From NCBI RefSeq assembly GCF_015704865.1, contig NZ_JADQTO010000021.1, positions 113,351-177,350 on the forward strand: 64,000 nucleotides of DNA. Direction: 5' to 3'. Below are positions 43,095 to 51,933 of the stretch, piece after piece. The stretch comes from Actinoplanes aureus (GTDB taxonomy: Bacteria > Actinomycetota > Actinomycetes > Mycobacteriales > Micromonosporaceae). Each line of letters opens with the position of its first letter. The stretch's first letter is position 1. The position numbers were made by a program, and so were the translations under genes. The notes below the pieces were generated by a model. The model had not been told where the DNA came from. It ran no database searches and saw only the letters and a program-made list of their open reading frames with translations.

Positions 43095-44768
43095 CTAACC
43101 GGGGGTGCAGGTGTTGTCGAGGGTCACGTACGCCGGTGACGCCGACCGGGCCGAGTTGCCGGCGGCATCGACGGCAACGACGGAGACCGGAATTCGGGTG
43201 GTCGTCTTCGGCGTCGGCAGCGGGCCGAGCGTCCCCTGAAAGACGCCCCTGCCGGCCGATTTCATCGCGACGGTCGAGGTGGTGCCGCCCAGGGTGTAGC
43301 GGAAGCTGACCTTCAGCGCGGCCGGGTCGCTCCGGTCGTCGGTGACGGTGGCCGCGACGGTGCTCGTACGGTTGCCGTACTGGCAGTTCTCCGCCTCCAG
43401 CGCCGACGGGTTCGCTCGGACGGTGCCGACCGTGGGGGCGGTGGTGTCGGGCCGAGGCGTCGGGGAGGTACTGGTCGCCGGGCTCGGCGCAGGCTTGGTG
43501 GTGGTGGTGGGCGTCGGCACGCCGGTGGGCGAGCCGGGCGGGGACTGACTGGGTGTGGTGCCTGGACCCGCCGGCACCGTCGGGCTGGTCGTCGCGGTCT
43601 GCGTCACCGAGCCCTCAGAGGTCGATGGCGCCGCCGGCGCCGCCGAGGCGGCCGCAGGGACCGCACTGGACGGTCCGGTCACCGCCGGATCCGCGGCGGC
43701 CGGGCTCGCTTGGCCTCCCGCCAGGGCCGGGTATTCGTCGTCGGCGGCGGCGTAGCGGTATCCCACTCCGCCGATCAGCAGCGCCGCGACGAGGGCGCCG
43801 CCGGCCAGCGCGGCCTTGCGCCCACGACGGAAGCCGCCGGGCGTGGTGCTGCCGACCGTCGTCGCGGCGAGGCTGGTGGCGCCCGCGCTGCCGTCCGGAA
43901 ACGGCCACAGCGCGGCGAGCAGGGCGGCCCGGCGCGCCAGCTCGCGCAGCCCGCTGTCCTCCCAGTCCGGCCCGTACGCCGAGCCGGCCACCCGCTCCAG
44001 CATGTCGAGGAAGGCGAGGGCGTGCTGGGGCCGGTCGGCGGGCCGTTTCGCCATGCCGTACCGAAGCAGGTCGTGCACCGGCACCGGCGCCGGATCCGTC
44101 GGGATGGGCGCGTTGACGTGCTGCTCGTGCAGCGCGAACAGGTTCGGTGCGTCGTACGGCGGCTTGCCGGTGAGGCACTCGAAGAAGGTGGCAGTGGCGG
44201 CGTAGATGTCGCAGGCGGGCGTCGCCGGCGCGCCCATCCACTGCTCGGGCGCCATGTAACGAGGCGTACCGGAGACGACGGTGTCAGCGCCCTGACCGAC
44301 CGGCGCGGCGATGCCGAAGTCCGCGAGCTTGCTCAGCCCCTCCCCCGTCACCAGCACGTTCTCCGGCTTGTAGTCCCGGTGCACGACGCCGTGAGCGTGC
44401 GCCGCGCCCAGCCCGGCGAGCGAGCCCTTCAGCACGCAGAGCGCCGACTCGGGAGTGGTCGGTCCGTGCTCGCGCAGCATCTGCCGCAGCGACACCCCGT
44501 TGACCAGCTCCATCACGATCGCCGCGCCGTCAGCGGACTCGACATACTCGTACAGCCGGGAGACGTGCGGGTCGTCGATCTCCCCGAGCAGCTGCGCCTC
44601 TTTCCGGAAGGCGGCCCGGAACGAAGCGTCGTCCCCGAGGCCGCGCACCAGATACTTGATCGCGACCGGGGTGCCGGTCGGGTCGTGGGTAGCGAGCACG
44701 ACGCTGCCCGACGCGCCGGCGCCGAGCGGACGAACAGGCGTGTAGCCGGACAGCTGCCAGCCGCTCAT
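43095..44768 (-). CDS. Transmembrane Ser/Thr protein kinase (PknB type)
   Basis: The 557-residue protein has the Hanks motifs: Gly loop LGAGASGSVV, Lys38 (VAIKYL), HRDYKPEN with catalytic Asp132, DFGIA with Asp150, then SGTPRYMAPEQ and CDIYAATATFFECLTGKPPY. Tyr replaces the usual Leu of HRDLKPEN. A TM helix (AALAGGALVAALLIGGVGYR, about 315-335) leads to a Ser/Thr/Pro-rich stalk and an extracellular Ig-like domain (about 445-555) with a Cys pair. It probably senses an envelope signal. The membrane protein encoded downstream is a candidate substrate. Confidence 0.94.
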   Translation of the reverse strand: MSGWQLSGYTPVRPLGAGASGSVVLATHDPTGTPVAIKYLVRGLGDDASFRAAFRKEAQLLGEIDDPHVSRLYEYVESADGAAIVMELVNGVSLRQMLREHGPTTPESALCVLKGSLAGLGAAHAHGVVHRDYKPENVLVTGEGLSKLADFGIAAPVGQGADTVVSGTPRYMAPEQWMGAPATPACDIYAATATFFECLTGKPPYDAPNLFALHEQHVNAPIPTDPAPVPVHDLLRYGMAKRPADRPQHALAFLDMLERVAGSAYGPDWEDSGLRELARRAALLAALWPFPDGSAGATSLAATTVGSTTPGGFRRGRKAALAGGALVAALLIGGVGYRYAAADDEYPALAGGQASPAAADPAVTGPSSAVPAAASAAPAAPSTSEGSVTQTATTSPTVPAGPGTTPSQSPPGSPTGVPTPTTTTKPAPSPATSTSPTPRPDTTAPTVGTVRANPSALEAENCQYGNRTSTVAATVTDDRSDPAALKVSFRYTLGGTTSTVAMKSAGRGVFQGTLGPLPTPKTTTRIPVSVVAVDAAGNSARSASPAYVTLDNTCTPG

Positions 44769-44916
44769 TCGAGCACTCCACCATCCAAGGGCGGATGTCT
44801 GCCTCCGCCGCGCCGATCATTCTGGTCACGGAAGAACTACCGGGGATCCGCGCAACGGCTGCTTTCGCCGACCAGTTGGGCGACCCCCGAAGGCTTGGGC
44901 GCCGCATGCGTCCGGA

Positions 44917-45945
44917 TTAGACCAGATACGGTAAGGGTGTCGTCGCGTACGGCCGCACTGCCGGTTCGAGCAGCGACAACGTCCGCTGCTGCGCATCAAG
45001 GCCGACACGGAGGCCGACCGGCATCGGAAGATTCGGCCCGGCATGCCCGAAGTCGACGTTACCCAGCACCGGGATGTCACGGTCGCCGAGTACGTCAAGG
45101 ACGATCTCGGACAGCGTCGGGGACGCCTCGGGCGAGTCGAGTCCGGCGATGTCGCGCGGAACGCCCACGACCATGCCGGAAATCCGATCGAGGATGCCGC
45201 AGTGCCGCATCACCTGCAGATAGGTCCACACGTGCGACGCCAGGCCGCCGATCTCCTCCCAGAACAACACCGCACCGTCGAACCACTCGAGCGGCACCGC
45301 GAAGCGCGTCGCCTGCACCAGCGCGATGCGATTGATCACCCCGCCGATCAGCCGGCCTTCGACACGCCCGGCACGCCAGCACTCCCACGACGAGCTCGCA
45401 GGTAACGGACCAATCGCCTCGGTATCGGTCAGCAACCGTGAGTAAAGCTTCTCGAGTTCCGCCTGGCGCGTCGCCGGCGCGGCCTGCCAGTGCCCGCCGA
45501 AGCCAGGCACGGCCATGTCGGCATGGAACCCGACCAGGCCCGTGCGTGCGTAGAGCACCAGATGCAGCAGGGAGATGTCGCTATAGCCAAGGATCGGCTT
45601 CGGGTCGGCCTTGACCGCCTCGAAGGCGATCAAGTCGAGGTAGCCGAACGCCGTCTGGCCGCCGTCACTCGCGACAATCGCACGAACCTCAGGATCACGA
45701 AGAAGACCGTTGAACTCCGCGGCAATCTCCGCCGGCGCCGCCGCGCTCCACCAACGATGCCGCCCCACTTCCAGCAGCGGCGCCCGACGCACACGGAATC
45801 CCATCCGCTCGAGCACCACCACCGTCTGCTCAACGTTGCGCTCGTAGATCGCAGGCAGCGGCCCGGACAGCGAAGCGATGACGACGAGATCGCCGGGCCT
45901 CAGCGCACGAGGCCGAAGCAGCTGAGGCGATGCAGAACCGGTCAC
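44917..45945 (-). CDS. S66 family LD-carboxypeptidase/MccF-like protein with altered nucleophile site
   Basis: The 342-residue protein matches S66 peptidases: LRPGDLVVIASLSGPLP, then IVASDGGQTAFGYLDLI, DPKPILGYSDISLLHLVLYA, GRLIGGVINRIALVQ, GAVLFWEEIG and the C-terminal HAGPNLPMPVGLRVGLD with the catalytic His. The Ser that normally follows GGxxA is Phe here (GGQTAF). The Glu of the triad (WEE) and the His are present. It may be inactive, or another Ser (ASDGG) may serve. Active relatives cleave LD-peptide bonds in muropeptides or microcin-like antibiotics. It is monocistronic. Confidence 0.85.
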   Translation of the reverse strand: MTGSASPQLLRPRALRPGDLVVIASLSGPLPAIYERNVEQTVVVLERMGFRVRRAPLLEVGRHRWWSAAAPAEIAAEFNGLLRDPEVRAIVASDGGQTAFGYLDLIAFEAVKADPKPILGYSDISLLHLVLYARTGLVGFHADMAVPGFGGHWQAAPATRQAELEKLYSRLLTDTEAIGPLPASSSWECWRAGRVEGRLIGGVINRIALVQATRFAVPLEWFDGAVLFWEEIGGLASHVWTYLQVMRHCGILDRISGMVVGVPRDIAGLDSPEASPTLSEIVLDVLGDRDIPVLGNVDFGHAGPNLPMPVGLRVGLDAQQRTLSLLEPAVRPYATTPLPYLV

Positions 45946-46044
45946 CGGCGCAGTATCCGCACACGCGCCACAAACACGCCACGCATTTCCGACCGGCTGG
46001 CCGGGATCGGATCCACTTCGCCCCGTTGCCGATCCGCCGCAGCG

Positions 46045-46368
46045 CTACGTCTCCCGGCTTTCGGCAGGCGGCGGGCAACAGCAGGCGAGGTATCCCTGTA
46101 GGTCCGCAAGCCGAGCACCAATGCTGGCCGGATCGGCGCGGTAGCGGACGAGTTTTCCGTCGCGCGCCGACGTGACCAGTCCGCCGCGGCGCAGAAGGGC
46201 GAGTTGTTCGCTGGCCGTGGAGTGACCGAGCCCGCAGGCGTTGGCGACCTCACCGACGGTGAGCTCCCGGCCATCGGCGAACAACATCATGATCTGCTGC
46301 CGGGTCTCGCTGGCGAGCGCCTTGAGGAAGTCCTGAGCGGCTCCGTGGAGGCCGGTGGGTGTGGTCAT
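46045..46368 (-). CDS. ArsR family metalloregulator with CCC tail
   Basis: The 107-residue winged-helix protein has LKALASETRQQIMMLFADGR, recognition helix TVGEVANACGLGHSTASEQL and wing LVRYRAD. The C-terminus carries ACCCPPP with three consecutive Cys, a likely As(III) or thiophilic-metal site. It is divergent from a flavoprotein/transporter operon across a 65-bp gap containing a 10-bp inverted repeat. It probably represses both directions until metal binds. Confidence 0.88.
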   Translation of the reverse strand: MTTPTGLHGAAQDFLKALASETRQQIMMLFADGRELTVGEVANACGLGHSTASEQLALLRRGGLVTSARDGKLVRYRADPASIGARLADLQGYLACCCPPPAESRET

Positions 46369-46398
46369 CGGATATCAGTCTCCTCCACGACCTTCATT

Positions 46399-46420
46399 TC
46401 GTCATTTCCCGAAGTGACGA
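46399..46420. promoter_or_regulatory. ArsR-type operator between divergent genes
   Basis: TCGTCATTTC (46399-46408) and GAAGTGACGA (46411-46420) form an inverted repeat with one mismatch in ten and a CC spacer. The site lies between the ArsR start (46368) and the flavoprotein start (46434). Confidence 0.6.
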
Positions 46421-46433
46421 TACATTGCAGCGC

Positions 46434-47510
46434 ATGACTGCCGTAGATCTCGTCGTCGTCGGTGGCGGCCAGGCCGGGCTCGCCACCGCGCACACTGCCG
46501 TTCAACGCGGCCTCCGCCCGCTGGTCCTCGACGCCTCGCCCGGCCCGGGTGGCTCGTGGCCGTCGTACTACGACAGCCTCACGCTGTTCTCCCCCGCCCG
46601 GTTCTCGGCGCTTCCCGGACTGCCGTTCCCCGGCGACCCGGAGCGATACCCGCTGCGTGACGAGGTCGTCGACTACCTGACGTCCTACACGAACCGGCTC
46701 GACGCCGACGTCCGGTTCGGCAGCCGCGTCGAGCAGGTCACCGTCGACGGCGACAGGTTCATCGTCACCGTCGACGACGGCTCGCCGGTACGGACTCCGG
46801 CTGTGGTCGCCGCCAGCGGCGGATTCGGCACCCCGTACCGGCCGGCGTTGCCGGGCCTGGACGAGTTCACCGGTACGGTGCTGCACGCGGCGCGGTACCG
46901 CGACGCCGCGCCGTTCGCCGGTGCACGGGTGGTGGTGGTCGGCGGCGGGAACTCGGCGGTGCAGATCGCGGTCGAGCTCGCGCAGGTGGCGACGGTGAGC
47001 ATCGCGACCCGTGGACCACTGCGCTTCCAGCCGCAGCGCATCCTGGGCCGCGACTTCCACTGGTGGCTGACCCGGACCGGCTTGGACGCCTCCCGGCTCG
47101 GGCCACGGCTGGTGAAGGGATCGGTGCCGGTGATCGACGACGGGAGGTACCGGGCGGCGATCCGCTCCGGCCGGCCGGACCACCGGCCGCTGTTCCAGCG
47201 GCTCGACCAGGATCGGGTGGTGTGGGCCGACGGGGTGAGTGAGCGGGTGGATGTGGTCCTGCTGGCCACCGGCTACCGGCCGCAGCTGCCGTACCTCGCC
47301 GGCACCGGCGCCCTCGACGTGCAGGGCGCCCCGGTGCACGCTGGTGGCGTGTCGGCGACTGTGCCCGGGTTGGCGTACGTGGGCTTGGAGCGGCAGCGCA
47401 GCTTTGCTTCGGCCACGCTGCGCGGTGTCGGCCGCGACGCCGCCCATGTGCTCGGCCACCTGCTGCGTCGTCGCCCGGGACGGCATGCGGCGGCGACGGC
47501 GACGCGGTGA
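46434..47510 (+). CDS. Flavin-dependent monooxygenase-like protein (ArsO type)
   Basis: The ATG at 46434 gives 358 residues. The FAD Rossmann motif is VVVGGGQAGLATAHTAV at the N-terminus, with GGSWPSYYDSLTLFSP, a hallmark of class B-like monooxygenases. The NADPH Rossmann motif VVVVGGGNSAVQIAVELA is near residue 165. VVLLATGYRPQLPYL completes the pattern. Members beside ArsR are called ArsO and are implicated in arsenical oxidation or resistance. The downstream BASS-family transporter starts at its stop (GTGA). The substrate is inferred from context only. Confidence 0.85.
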   Translation: MTAVDLVVVGGGQAGLATAHTAVQRGLRPLVLDASPGPGGSWPSYYDSLTLFSPARFSALPGLPFPGDPERYPLRDEVVDYLTSYTNRLDADVRFGSRVEQVTVDGDRFIVTVDDGSPVRTPAVVAASGGFGTPYRPALPGLDEFTGTVLHAARYRDAAPFAGARVVVVGGGNSAVQIAVELAQVATVSIATRGPLRFQPQRILGRDFHWWLTRTGLDASRLGPRLVKGSVPVIDDGRYRAAIRSGRPDHRPLFQRLDQDRVVWADGVSERVDVVLLATGYRPQLPYLAGTGALDVQGAPVHAGGVSATVPGLAYVGLERQRSFASATLRGVGRDAAHVLGHLLRRRPGRHAAATATR

Positions 47511-48337
47511 GCACCGCGGCGGTCGCGATCCTGCTGGTCGCCTCGATGCTGGCCGTCGGCACGGCCGCCACCGTGGACGATTTCCGCGGCCTCGCCCGGC
47601 GGCGCCGCGTCGTGGTGAGCGCCGTGGCGGTCAATGTGATCGTGCTGCCGGGACTCGCGGTCATGCTGGTCTCGATGGCGCACCTGCGGGCCGAGGTGGC
47701 GCTCGGGTTGCTCTTGGCGGCTGCCGCCCCGGGTGGCGGCACGGGCGCGTTGTTGACGTTGCACGCCCGCGGTGATCTCGCGGTCAGTGCAGCACTGCAG
47801 GTGGTCCTCGCGCCGGTGGGTCTGCTGGCCGTTCCGGTGTGGGCGGCCGCCGCGGGCTACACCGTGATTCCTTCGGGCGTCGCCGGGCTGCTGCTGGTCG
47901 GTGGTGGACTGTTCGGCCAGATCGTGCCGCTGGCCGGCGGGATGTGGCTGCGCCGGTCGAGACCCGATCGAGCGGCGCGGGTGCACCGGGCCGCGCGCCG
48001 GGTGGCGGACGTTCTCCTGGCCGGACTGGTGCTCTACTTCGTGATCACCGGGGTGGGGCGGCTGCCGGAGGTGGGATGGGCCGGCGTGGCCGTGATCGCC
48101 GTACTGGTCGCGGCGAGCCTGACGACCGTCACTCTTCCCTGGCTGGGCTCGCCGGCCGAGCGGCGGGCGGTCGCGATGACGACCGGGGTACGGAACTTGA
48201 CGCTCGGCCTGTTCTTCGCGGCCGCCGCATCACCGACGGTGGTGTTGACTCTCCTGGCCTACGGGCTGTTGATGTACGGGATGTGCGTTCCGGCGGCATG
48301 GGCGCTGGCGCGCACGGCGCCGGTACCCGCCGGGTGA
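47507..48337 (+). CDS. BASS family (bile acid:sodium symporter-like) transporter
   Basis: The GTG at 47507 overlaps the flavoprotein stop, giving 276 residues with about nine TM helices. LLLAAAAPGGGTGALLTLHA is the discontinuous-helix motif of the BASS/ACR3 superfamily, with a second inverted repeat at MTTGVRNLTLGLFFAAAASP. True ACR3 arsenite exporters have a conserved Cys in TM4; I see only one Cys, near the C-terminus (YGMCVPA). It is therefore BASS-like rather than a proven ACR3. The operon context with ArsR suggests export of a metalloid or an oxidised arsenical. Confidence 0.83.
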   Translation: MSTAAVAILLVASMLAVGTAATVDDFRGLARRRRVVVSAVAVNVIVLPGLAVMLVSMAHLRAEVALGLLLAAAAPGGGTGALLTLHARGDLAVSAALQVVLAPVGLLAVPVWAAAAGYTVIPSGVAGLLLVGGGLFGQIVPLAGGMWLRRSRPDRAARVHRAARRVADVLLAGLVLYFVITGVGRLPEVGWAGVAVIAVLVAASLTTVTLPWLGSPAERRAVAMTTGVRNLTLGLFFAAAASPTVVLTLLAYGLLMYGMCVPAAWALARTAPVPAG

Positions 48338-48340
48338 TCG

Positions 48341-49609
48341 TCAGACTCGCCGGGCTTCAGCGACCGGGGTGGCTTCGGTCTCGGCGAGATACGGCGTGTC
48401 GGCCCGGGCGATGATGCCGGCGACGGCGATCAGGCTTGCGACGCCGATGGTGAGCAGCACGGTCAGGTAGCCACCCGGGGTGGCGAGCAGCCCGGCCGCG
48501 GCGAGCGGTGCGCCGGCCTTGGCGAGGGTGACGAAGGCGGCGAGGGTGCCGGCGATGCTCGCGTACGCGGTGGTGCCGTACCGGTCGGCGAGCAGTTGCG
48601 GGGTAGCGAGGCTGGCGATGCCGAAGCCCAGCCCGAACGCGATCACCCCGAGGATCGCCCCGACCCGGCTGCCGGCGACGGCCGGCAGGCTGACCGCGGC
48701 GACGGCTTGCAGCGCGAAGACCGCGGCGACGATCCGGTAAAGGCGCAGGCGGCGTCCGGCGGCGGTGAGCAGCAGCCGGCCGGTGACGGACAGGACGCCG
48801 AGCAGCCCGGCGATCGTGGCGGCGAAGGTGGCGGGGTGGCCGCGGCTGGTCAGGAAGCCGACGAGGTGGACGGTCATGGTGCTCATGGCGGCGCTGTGGG
48901 CGACGAACGCGGCGGCCAGGCACCAGAAGCGACCGTCGCGGATCGCGGCCCGGATGAGGCTGCGGCGGTGAGCGGACGTCGCACGCCGGGAGGGGTTGGT
49001 TCCACGCGGTGGCCGGCGCACGACCAGGACATGCAGGGGAACGACGACGGCCGCGTACAGCCCGGCGAGGATCAGCAGGGTGGTCCGCCAGCCGTGCTGG
49101 TCGTTGAGCCAGCCGGTGAGCGGCATGAAGATGGTGCTGGCGAAGCCGGCGACGACGATCATGCCGAGGATCGCCCGTGGCCGGCGGGCCGCGTCGAACC
49201 AGGACACGAGGACGGCGGTGGCCGGCTCGTACAGTGCCATCGCCATCGCCACACCGAGGCCCGCGAACACCGGGTACAGCTGCCAGACTTCGCGGACCTG
49301 GGACCAGGCGAAAAGCATGCCGGCGCCGAGGGCGGCGCCGGCGGTCATCAGGGCGCGACCTCCGCGCCGGTCGAGCAACCTTCCGACGGGTACGGCCATC
49401 GCGGCTTGCACCAGGATCGCGGTGGTGAGCGCGCCCGTGACAGCCGCCGGGGTCGTGTTCAGGTCGGTGGCGATCGGGTGCAGCAGGACGGCGAACGCGT
49501 AGTAGAGGCAGCCGTACCCGATGGTCTGGGTGATGGCGAAGGTGGCGACGAGCCACCAGCCGGGGAACACCCGCCGGCCAGCGGTGGCCGGCGGGTTGTC
49601 GCGGGGCAT
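48341..49609 (-). CDS. MFS transporter of the CCG/ArsR island
   Basis: The ATG at 49609 gives 422 residues; a longer open frame upstream is out-of-frame reading through the flavoprotein gene. Twelve TM helices are visible, starting FPGWWLVATFAITQTIGYGC, with the loop motif GRLLDRRGGRALMTAG between TM2 and TM3 and a repeated GRLLLTAAGRRLRLYRIVAA in the second half. This group resembles oxalate/formate-antiporter-like MFS proteins. It begins 5 bases beyond the stop of the CCG-tailed flavoprotein and ends the operon. Its likely task is efflux of the modified product. Confidence 0.88.
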   Translation of the reverse strand: MPRDNPPATAGRRVFPGWWLVATFAITQTIGYGCLYYAFAVLLHPIATDLNTTPAAVTGALTTAILVQAAMAVPVGRLLDRRGGRALMTAGAALGAGMLFAWSQVREVWQLYPVFAGLGVAMAMALYEPATAVLVSWFDAARRPRAILGMIVVAGFASTIFMPLTGWLNDQHGWRTTLLILAGLYAAVVVPLHVLVVRRPPRGTNPSRRATSAHRRSLIRAAIRDGRFWCLAAAFVAHSAAMSTMTVHLVGFLTSRGHPATFAATIAGLLGVLSVTGRLLLTAAGRRLRLYRIVAAVFALQAVAAVSLPAVAGSRVGAILGVIAFGLGFGIASLATPQLLADRYGTTAYASIAGTLAAFVTLAKAGAPLAAAGLLATPGGYLTVLLTIGVASLIAVAGIIARADTPYLAETEATPVAEARRV

Positions 49610-49614
49610 CGCGT

Positions 49615-51033
49615 TCAGCAGCAGGTGCCGGTCTGGCCCTCGGCCGGCTTCTCGCCGAGGGTGATCAGGGTGAGCGGTGCGGTCAGCAGGCCGCCGGCGA
49701 TGCCGGTGGCGAGCCCGCGCCCGGCCGGTTCGACGGTGACCGGCTCGGACGTGCCGCAGCAGCCGCTGCCCGCTGTGGCGCCCTCCTGCGCGTCGAGCAG
49801 GTCGCTGCTGCACACGCCGGTCTCGGGCAGGTCCAGCTGCACGTCGCGGGCCGCTTCCCAATCCCCGGCGAGGGCGGCCACCACGGAGCGGGCCTGCTCG
49901 TAGCCGGTGGCCAGCAGGAACGTCGGCGCCCGCCCGTAGCTCTTCACGCCGATCGCGAAGTAGCCCGGCTCGGGGTGGGTGAGCTCGTCGGCGCCGTGCG
50001 GCGGGACGGTGCCGCAGGAGTGCTCGTTGGGGTCGATCAGCGGCGCCAGAGCCCGGGTGGAGCCGAGGATCGGGTCCAGGTCGAGGCGCAGTTCCCCGGT
50101 GATCGAGTGGTCCGGGCGGAAGCCGGTGGCGGCCACGATCCGGTCGGCGACGACGGTGCGGTCGCCGTCGGAGACCTCCACGGCGTCCCCGCCGGCACTG
50201 ACGCTCTGCACGGAGAAGCCGGTGAGCAGGGTGATCGTGCCGTTCTCGACGTGCTCTCGCAGCCGGCTGCCGAGGGCGCCGCGGGCGGGCAGGGCGTCGG
50301 CGGCCTCGCCGCCGTAGGTGCGCGCCGGGCTGGTCGCCCGGATCGCCCAGGTCACCGTGGTTCCCGGTGCCTGCTCGGCGAGTTCGGCCAGCGAGAGCAG
50401 GGTGTTGGCGGCGGAGTGCCCGGCGCCGACCACCAGGGTGCGCTTGCCGGCGAACCGGCCACGGTCGCGGCCGAGGACGTCCGGCAGGGCGGACTCGAGG
50501 AACCGGGCCGCCGCTGCCTCGCCGTGGGCGGGGATGCCGGAGGCGCCGAGTACGTTCGGCGTGCCCCAGGTGCCGGAGGCGTCGATCACGGACTGCGCCA
50601 GGATGTCCGCGCCGTCGGCGAGCCGCACCAGGTACGGGGTGGTCTCGCGGCCGGCGCTGCGCACCCGGTCCAGGCCGAGCCGGGTGACCGCGACGACCCG
50701 GGCCCGGTAGCGCACGTGTGGTTTGAGCGCGGGCAGGTCGGCGAGCGGCTGCAGGTAGTCGGCCGCGAGTTCGCCGCCGGTGGGCAGCCAGTCGTCGTCC
50801 GGGCGGACCCATCCGTCGTCGGCGAGCAGGCGGGCGGCGGCCGCGTCGATGTTGTAGCGCCATGGCGAGAACAGCCGGACGTGGCCCCAGTCGCGGACCG
50901 CGGCGGCCGGTCCGTCACCGGCTTCCAGGACCAGGAACGGCAGGCCACGCTCGGCGAGGTGGGCGGCGGCGGCGAGGCCGACCGGCCCCCCACCGATGAC
51001 GACGACGGGCAGGTCGGAGAGCTGACTGGTCAC
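49615..51033 (-). CDS. FAD-dependent oxidoreductase with CCG-containing C-terminal tail
   Basis: The GTG at 51033 follows AGGAG and gives 472 residues. FAD-binding VVVIGGGPVGLAAAAHLAER, FSPWRYNIDAAAARLL, RTLVVGAGHSAANTLLSLAE (second Rossmann fold) and RIVAATGFRPDHSI define a class B-like flavoprotein monooxygenase or lysine-monooxygenase-like fold. After residue 400 the tail has TGVCSSDLL, then SGCCGTSEP and a final TGTCC. The CCG motif recurs in the small peptide encoded by the same operon. The tail Cys may bind arsenic or relay electrons. Context points to arsenical oxidation; the substrate is unproven. Confidence 0.85.
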   Translation of the reverse strand: MTSQLSDLPVVVIGGGPVGLAAAAHLAERGLPFLVLEAGDGPAAAVRDWGHVRLFSPWRYNIDAAAARLLADDGWVRPDDDWLPTGGELAADYLQPLADLPALKPHVRYRARVVAVTRLGLDRVRSAGRETTPYLVRLADGADILAQSVIDASGTWGTPNVLGASGIPAHGEAAAARFLESALPDVLGRDRGRFAGKRTLVVGAGHSAANTLLSLAELAEQAPGTTVTWAIRATSPARTYGGEAADALPARGALGSRLREHVENGTITLLTGFSVQSVSAGGDAVEVSDGDRTVVADRIVAATGFRPDHSITGELRLDLDPILGSTRALAPLIDPNEHSCGTVPPHGADELTHPEPGYFAIGVKSYGRAPTFLLATGYEQARSVVAALAGDWEAARDVQLDLPETGVCSSDLLDAQEGATAGSGCCGTSEPVTVEPAGRGLATGIAGGLLTAPLTLITLGEKPAEGQTGTCC

Positions 51034-51088
51034 GACTGGTGACTCCTGTCTAAAGAAAAAGATCAAAAGCAAGGGGGGTACGGGTGGG

Positions 51089-51595
51089 TCAAACGATCTT
51101 TGGGCTGCGGCGTTCGAGGAACACGACGTCGCGCCATCGGTTGCCGAGCGCGGGGTGGCGGCCGACGCGTTCGCGGACGCCGACGGTGCGGAACCCGCAT
51201 GCCTGATGCAGGGCGAGGCTGGCGGTGTTCTCCGGAAACACGCCGGACTGGATCGTCCAGATGCCGGCCGCCTCGGTCGAGACGATCAGCGCTTCCAGCA
51301 GGGCCCGGCCGACACCACGGCCCTGCGCGCCGGGGCCGACGTAGACGGAGTGCTCCACCACCCCGGCGTAGACCGGCCGCACCGAGACCGGAGACACCGC
51401 CACCCAGCCGAGCACCTGGCCACCGCCGTCGCCGGCGATCAGGCGATGCGCGGGCAGTCTGGCAGCGTCGAAGACCTCCCAGGTGGGTGCGGTCTGCTCG
51501 AAGCTGGCCTGGCCGCCGTCCAGACCGGCCTGGTAGATCGCCAGGACGGCCTCGGCATCGTCGGCGCACATGGGCCGGATGCTGACGCCGCTCAC
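51089..51595 (-). CDS. GNAT acetyltransferase, ArsN/phosphinothricin acetyltransferase-like
   Basis: The GTG at 51595 overlaps the ArsR stop, giving 168 residues. The sequence has IRPMCADDAEAVLAIYQAGL, SFEQTAPTWEVFD, YAGVVEHSVYVGPGAQGRGV with the acetyl-CoA loop QGRGVG, VFPENTASLALHQACGFRTV and RWRDVVFLERRS. This is the PAT/ArsN1 signature; these enzymes N-acetylate phosphinothricin or arsinothricin. Beside ArsR it is best read as ArsN-like self-protection against an amino-acid arsenical. Sequence alone does not separate ArsN1 from other PAT-like enzymes. Confidence 0.85.
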   Translation of the reverse strand: MSGVSIRPMCADDAEAVLAIYQAGLDGGQASFEQTAPTWEVFDAARLPAHRLIAGDGGGQVLGWVAVSPVSVRPVYAGVVEHSVYVGPGAQGRGVGRALLEALIVSTEAAGIWTIQSGVFPENTASLALHQACGFRTVGVRERVGRHPALGNRWRDVVFLERRSPKIV

Positions 51596-51921
51596 TCGCA
51601 GCCTCCGATCGGCTGCGGTGCCGGCCGGCCCATCACGACGTCGGCGGCGGACGGGAAGCACTCGACGCAGCGGCTGTTGATCCGGTAGTGGCGGGCGTTG
51701 CCGACCGGCTCGACCAGCACGAACCGAACCTCGGTGAGGATCTTCAAGTGCTGCGAGACGGTGGACTGAGCCAACCCGACGGCGGCTACGATCTCGCCGA
51801 CCGGCATCGGGCGGGCCTGGCGCGCCAGGTACTCCACGATCTGCACCCGCGAGGGATCGGCGAGCGCCCGGAACCAGGAGGCGTACTCCTCCGCGACCGC
51901 CCGTGCCAGCAACTCGGCCAT
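51592..51921 (-). CDS. ArsR family metalloregulator
   Basis: The ATG at 51921 gives 109 residues; a GTG at 51930 is an alternative. The winged helix shows ASWFRALADPSRVQIVEYLA, PVGEIVAAVGLAQSTVSQHL and ARHYRINSRCVECFPSAADV. The Cys pair C82/C85 after the wing and Cys107 near the end (IGGCE) form the likely As(III) site, the layout of actinobacterial ArsR proteins with C-terminal sensors. It is coupled to the ArsN-like gene by GTGA. A perfect 16-bp palindrome lies just upstream. Confidence 0.9.
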   Translation of the reverse strand: MAELLARAVAEEYASWFRALADPSRVQIVEYLARQARPMPVGEIVAAVGLAQSTVSQHLKILTEVRFVLVEPVGNARHYRINSRCVECFPSAADVVMGRPAPQPIGGCE

Positions 51922-51933
51922 CCGAACCACCCA

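Noticed and set aside
48341..50863. 840-codon frame suggesting a fusion of the MFS protein to an N-terminal domain
   Set aside because: The first 418 codons are out-of-frame reading of the flavoprotein gene. The MFS start at 49609 lies 5 bases past that gene's stop.
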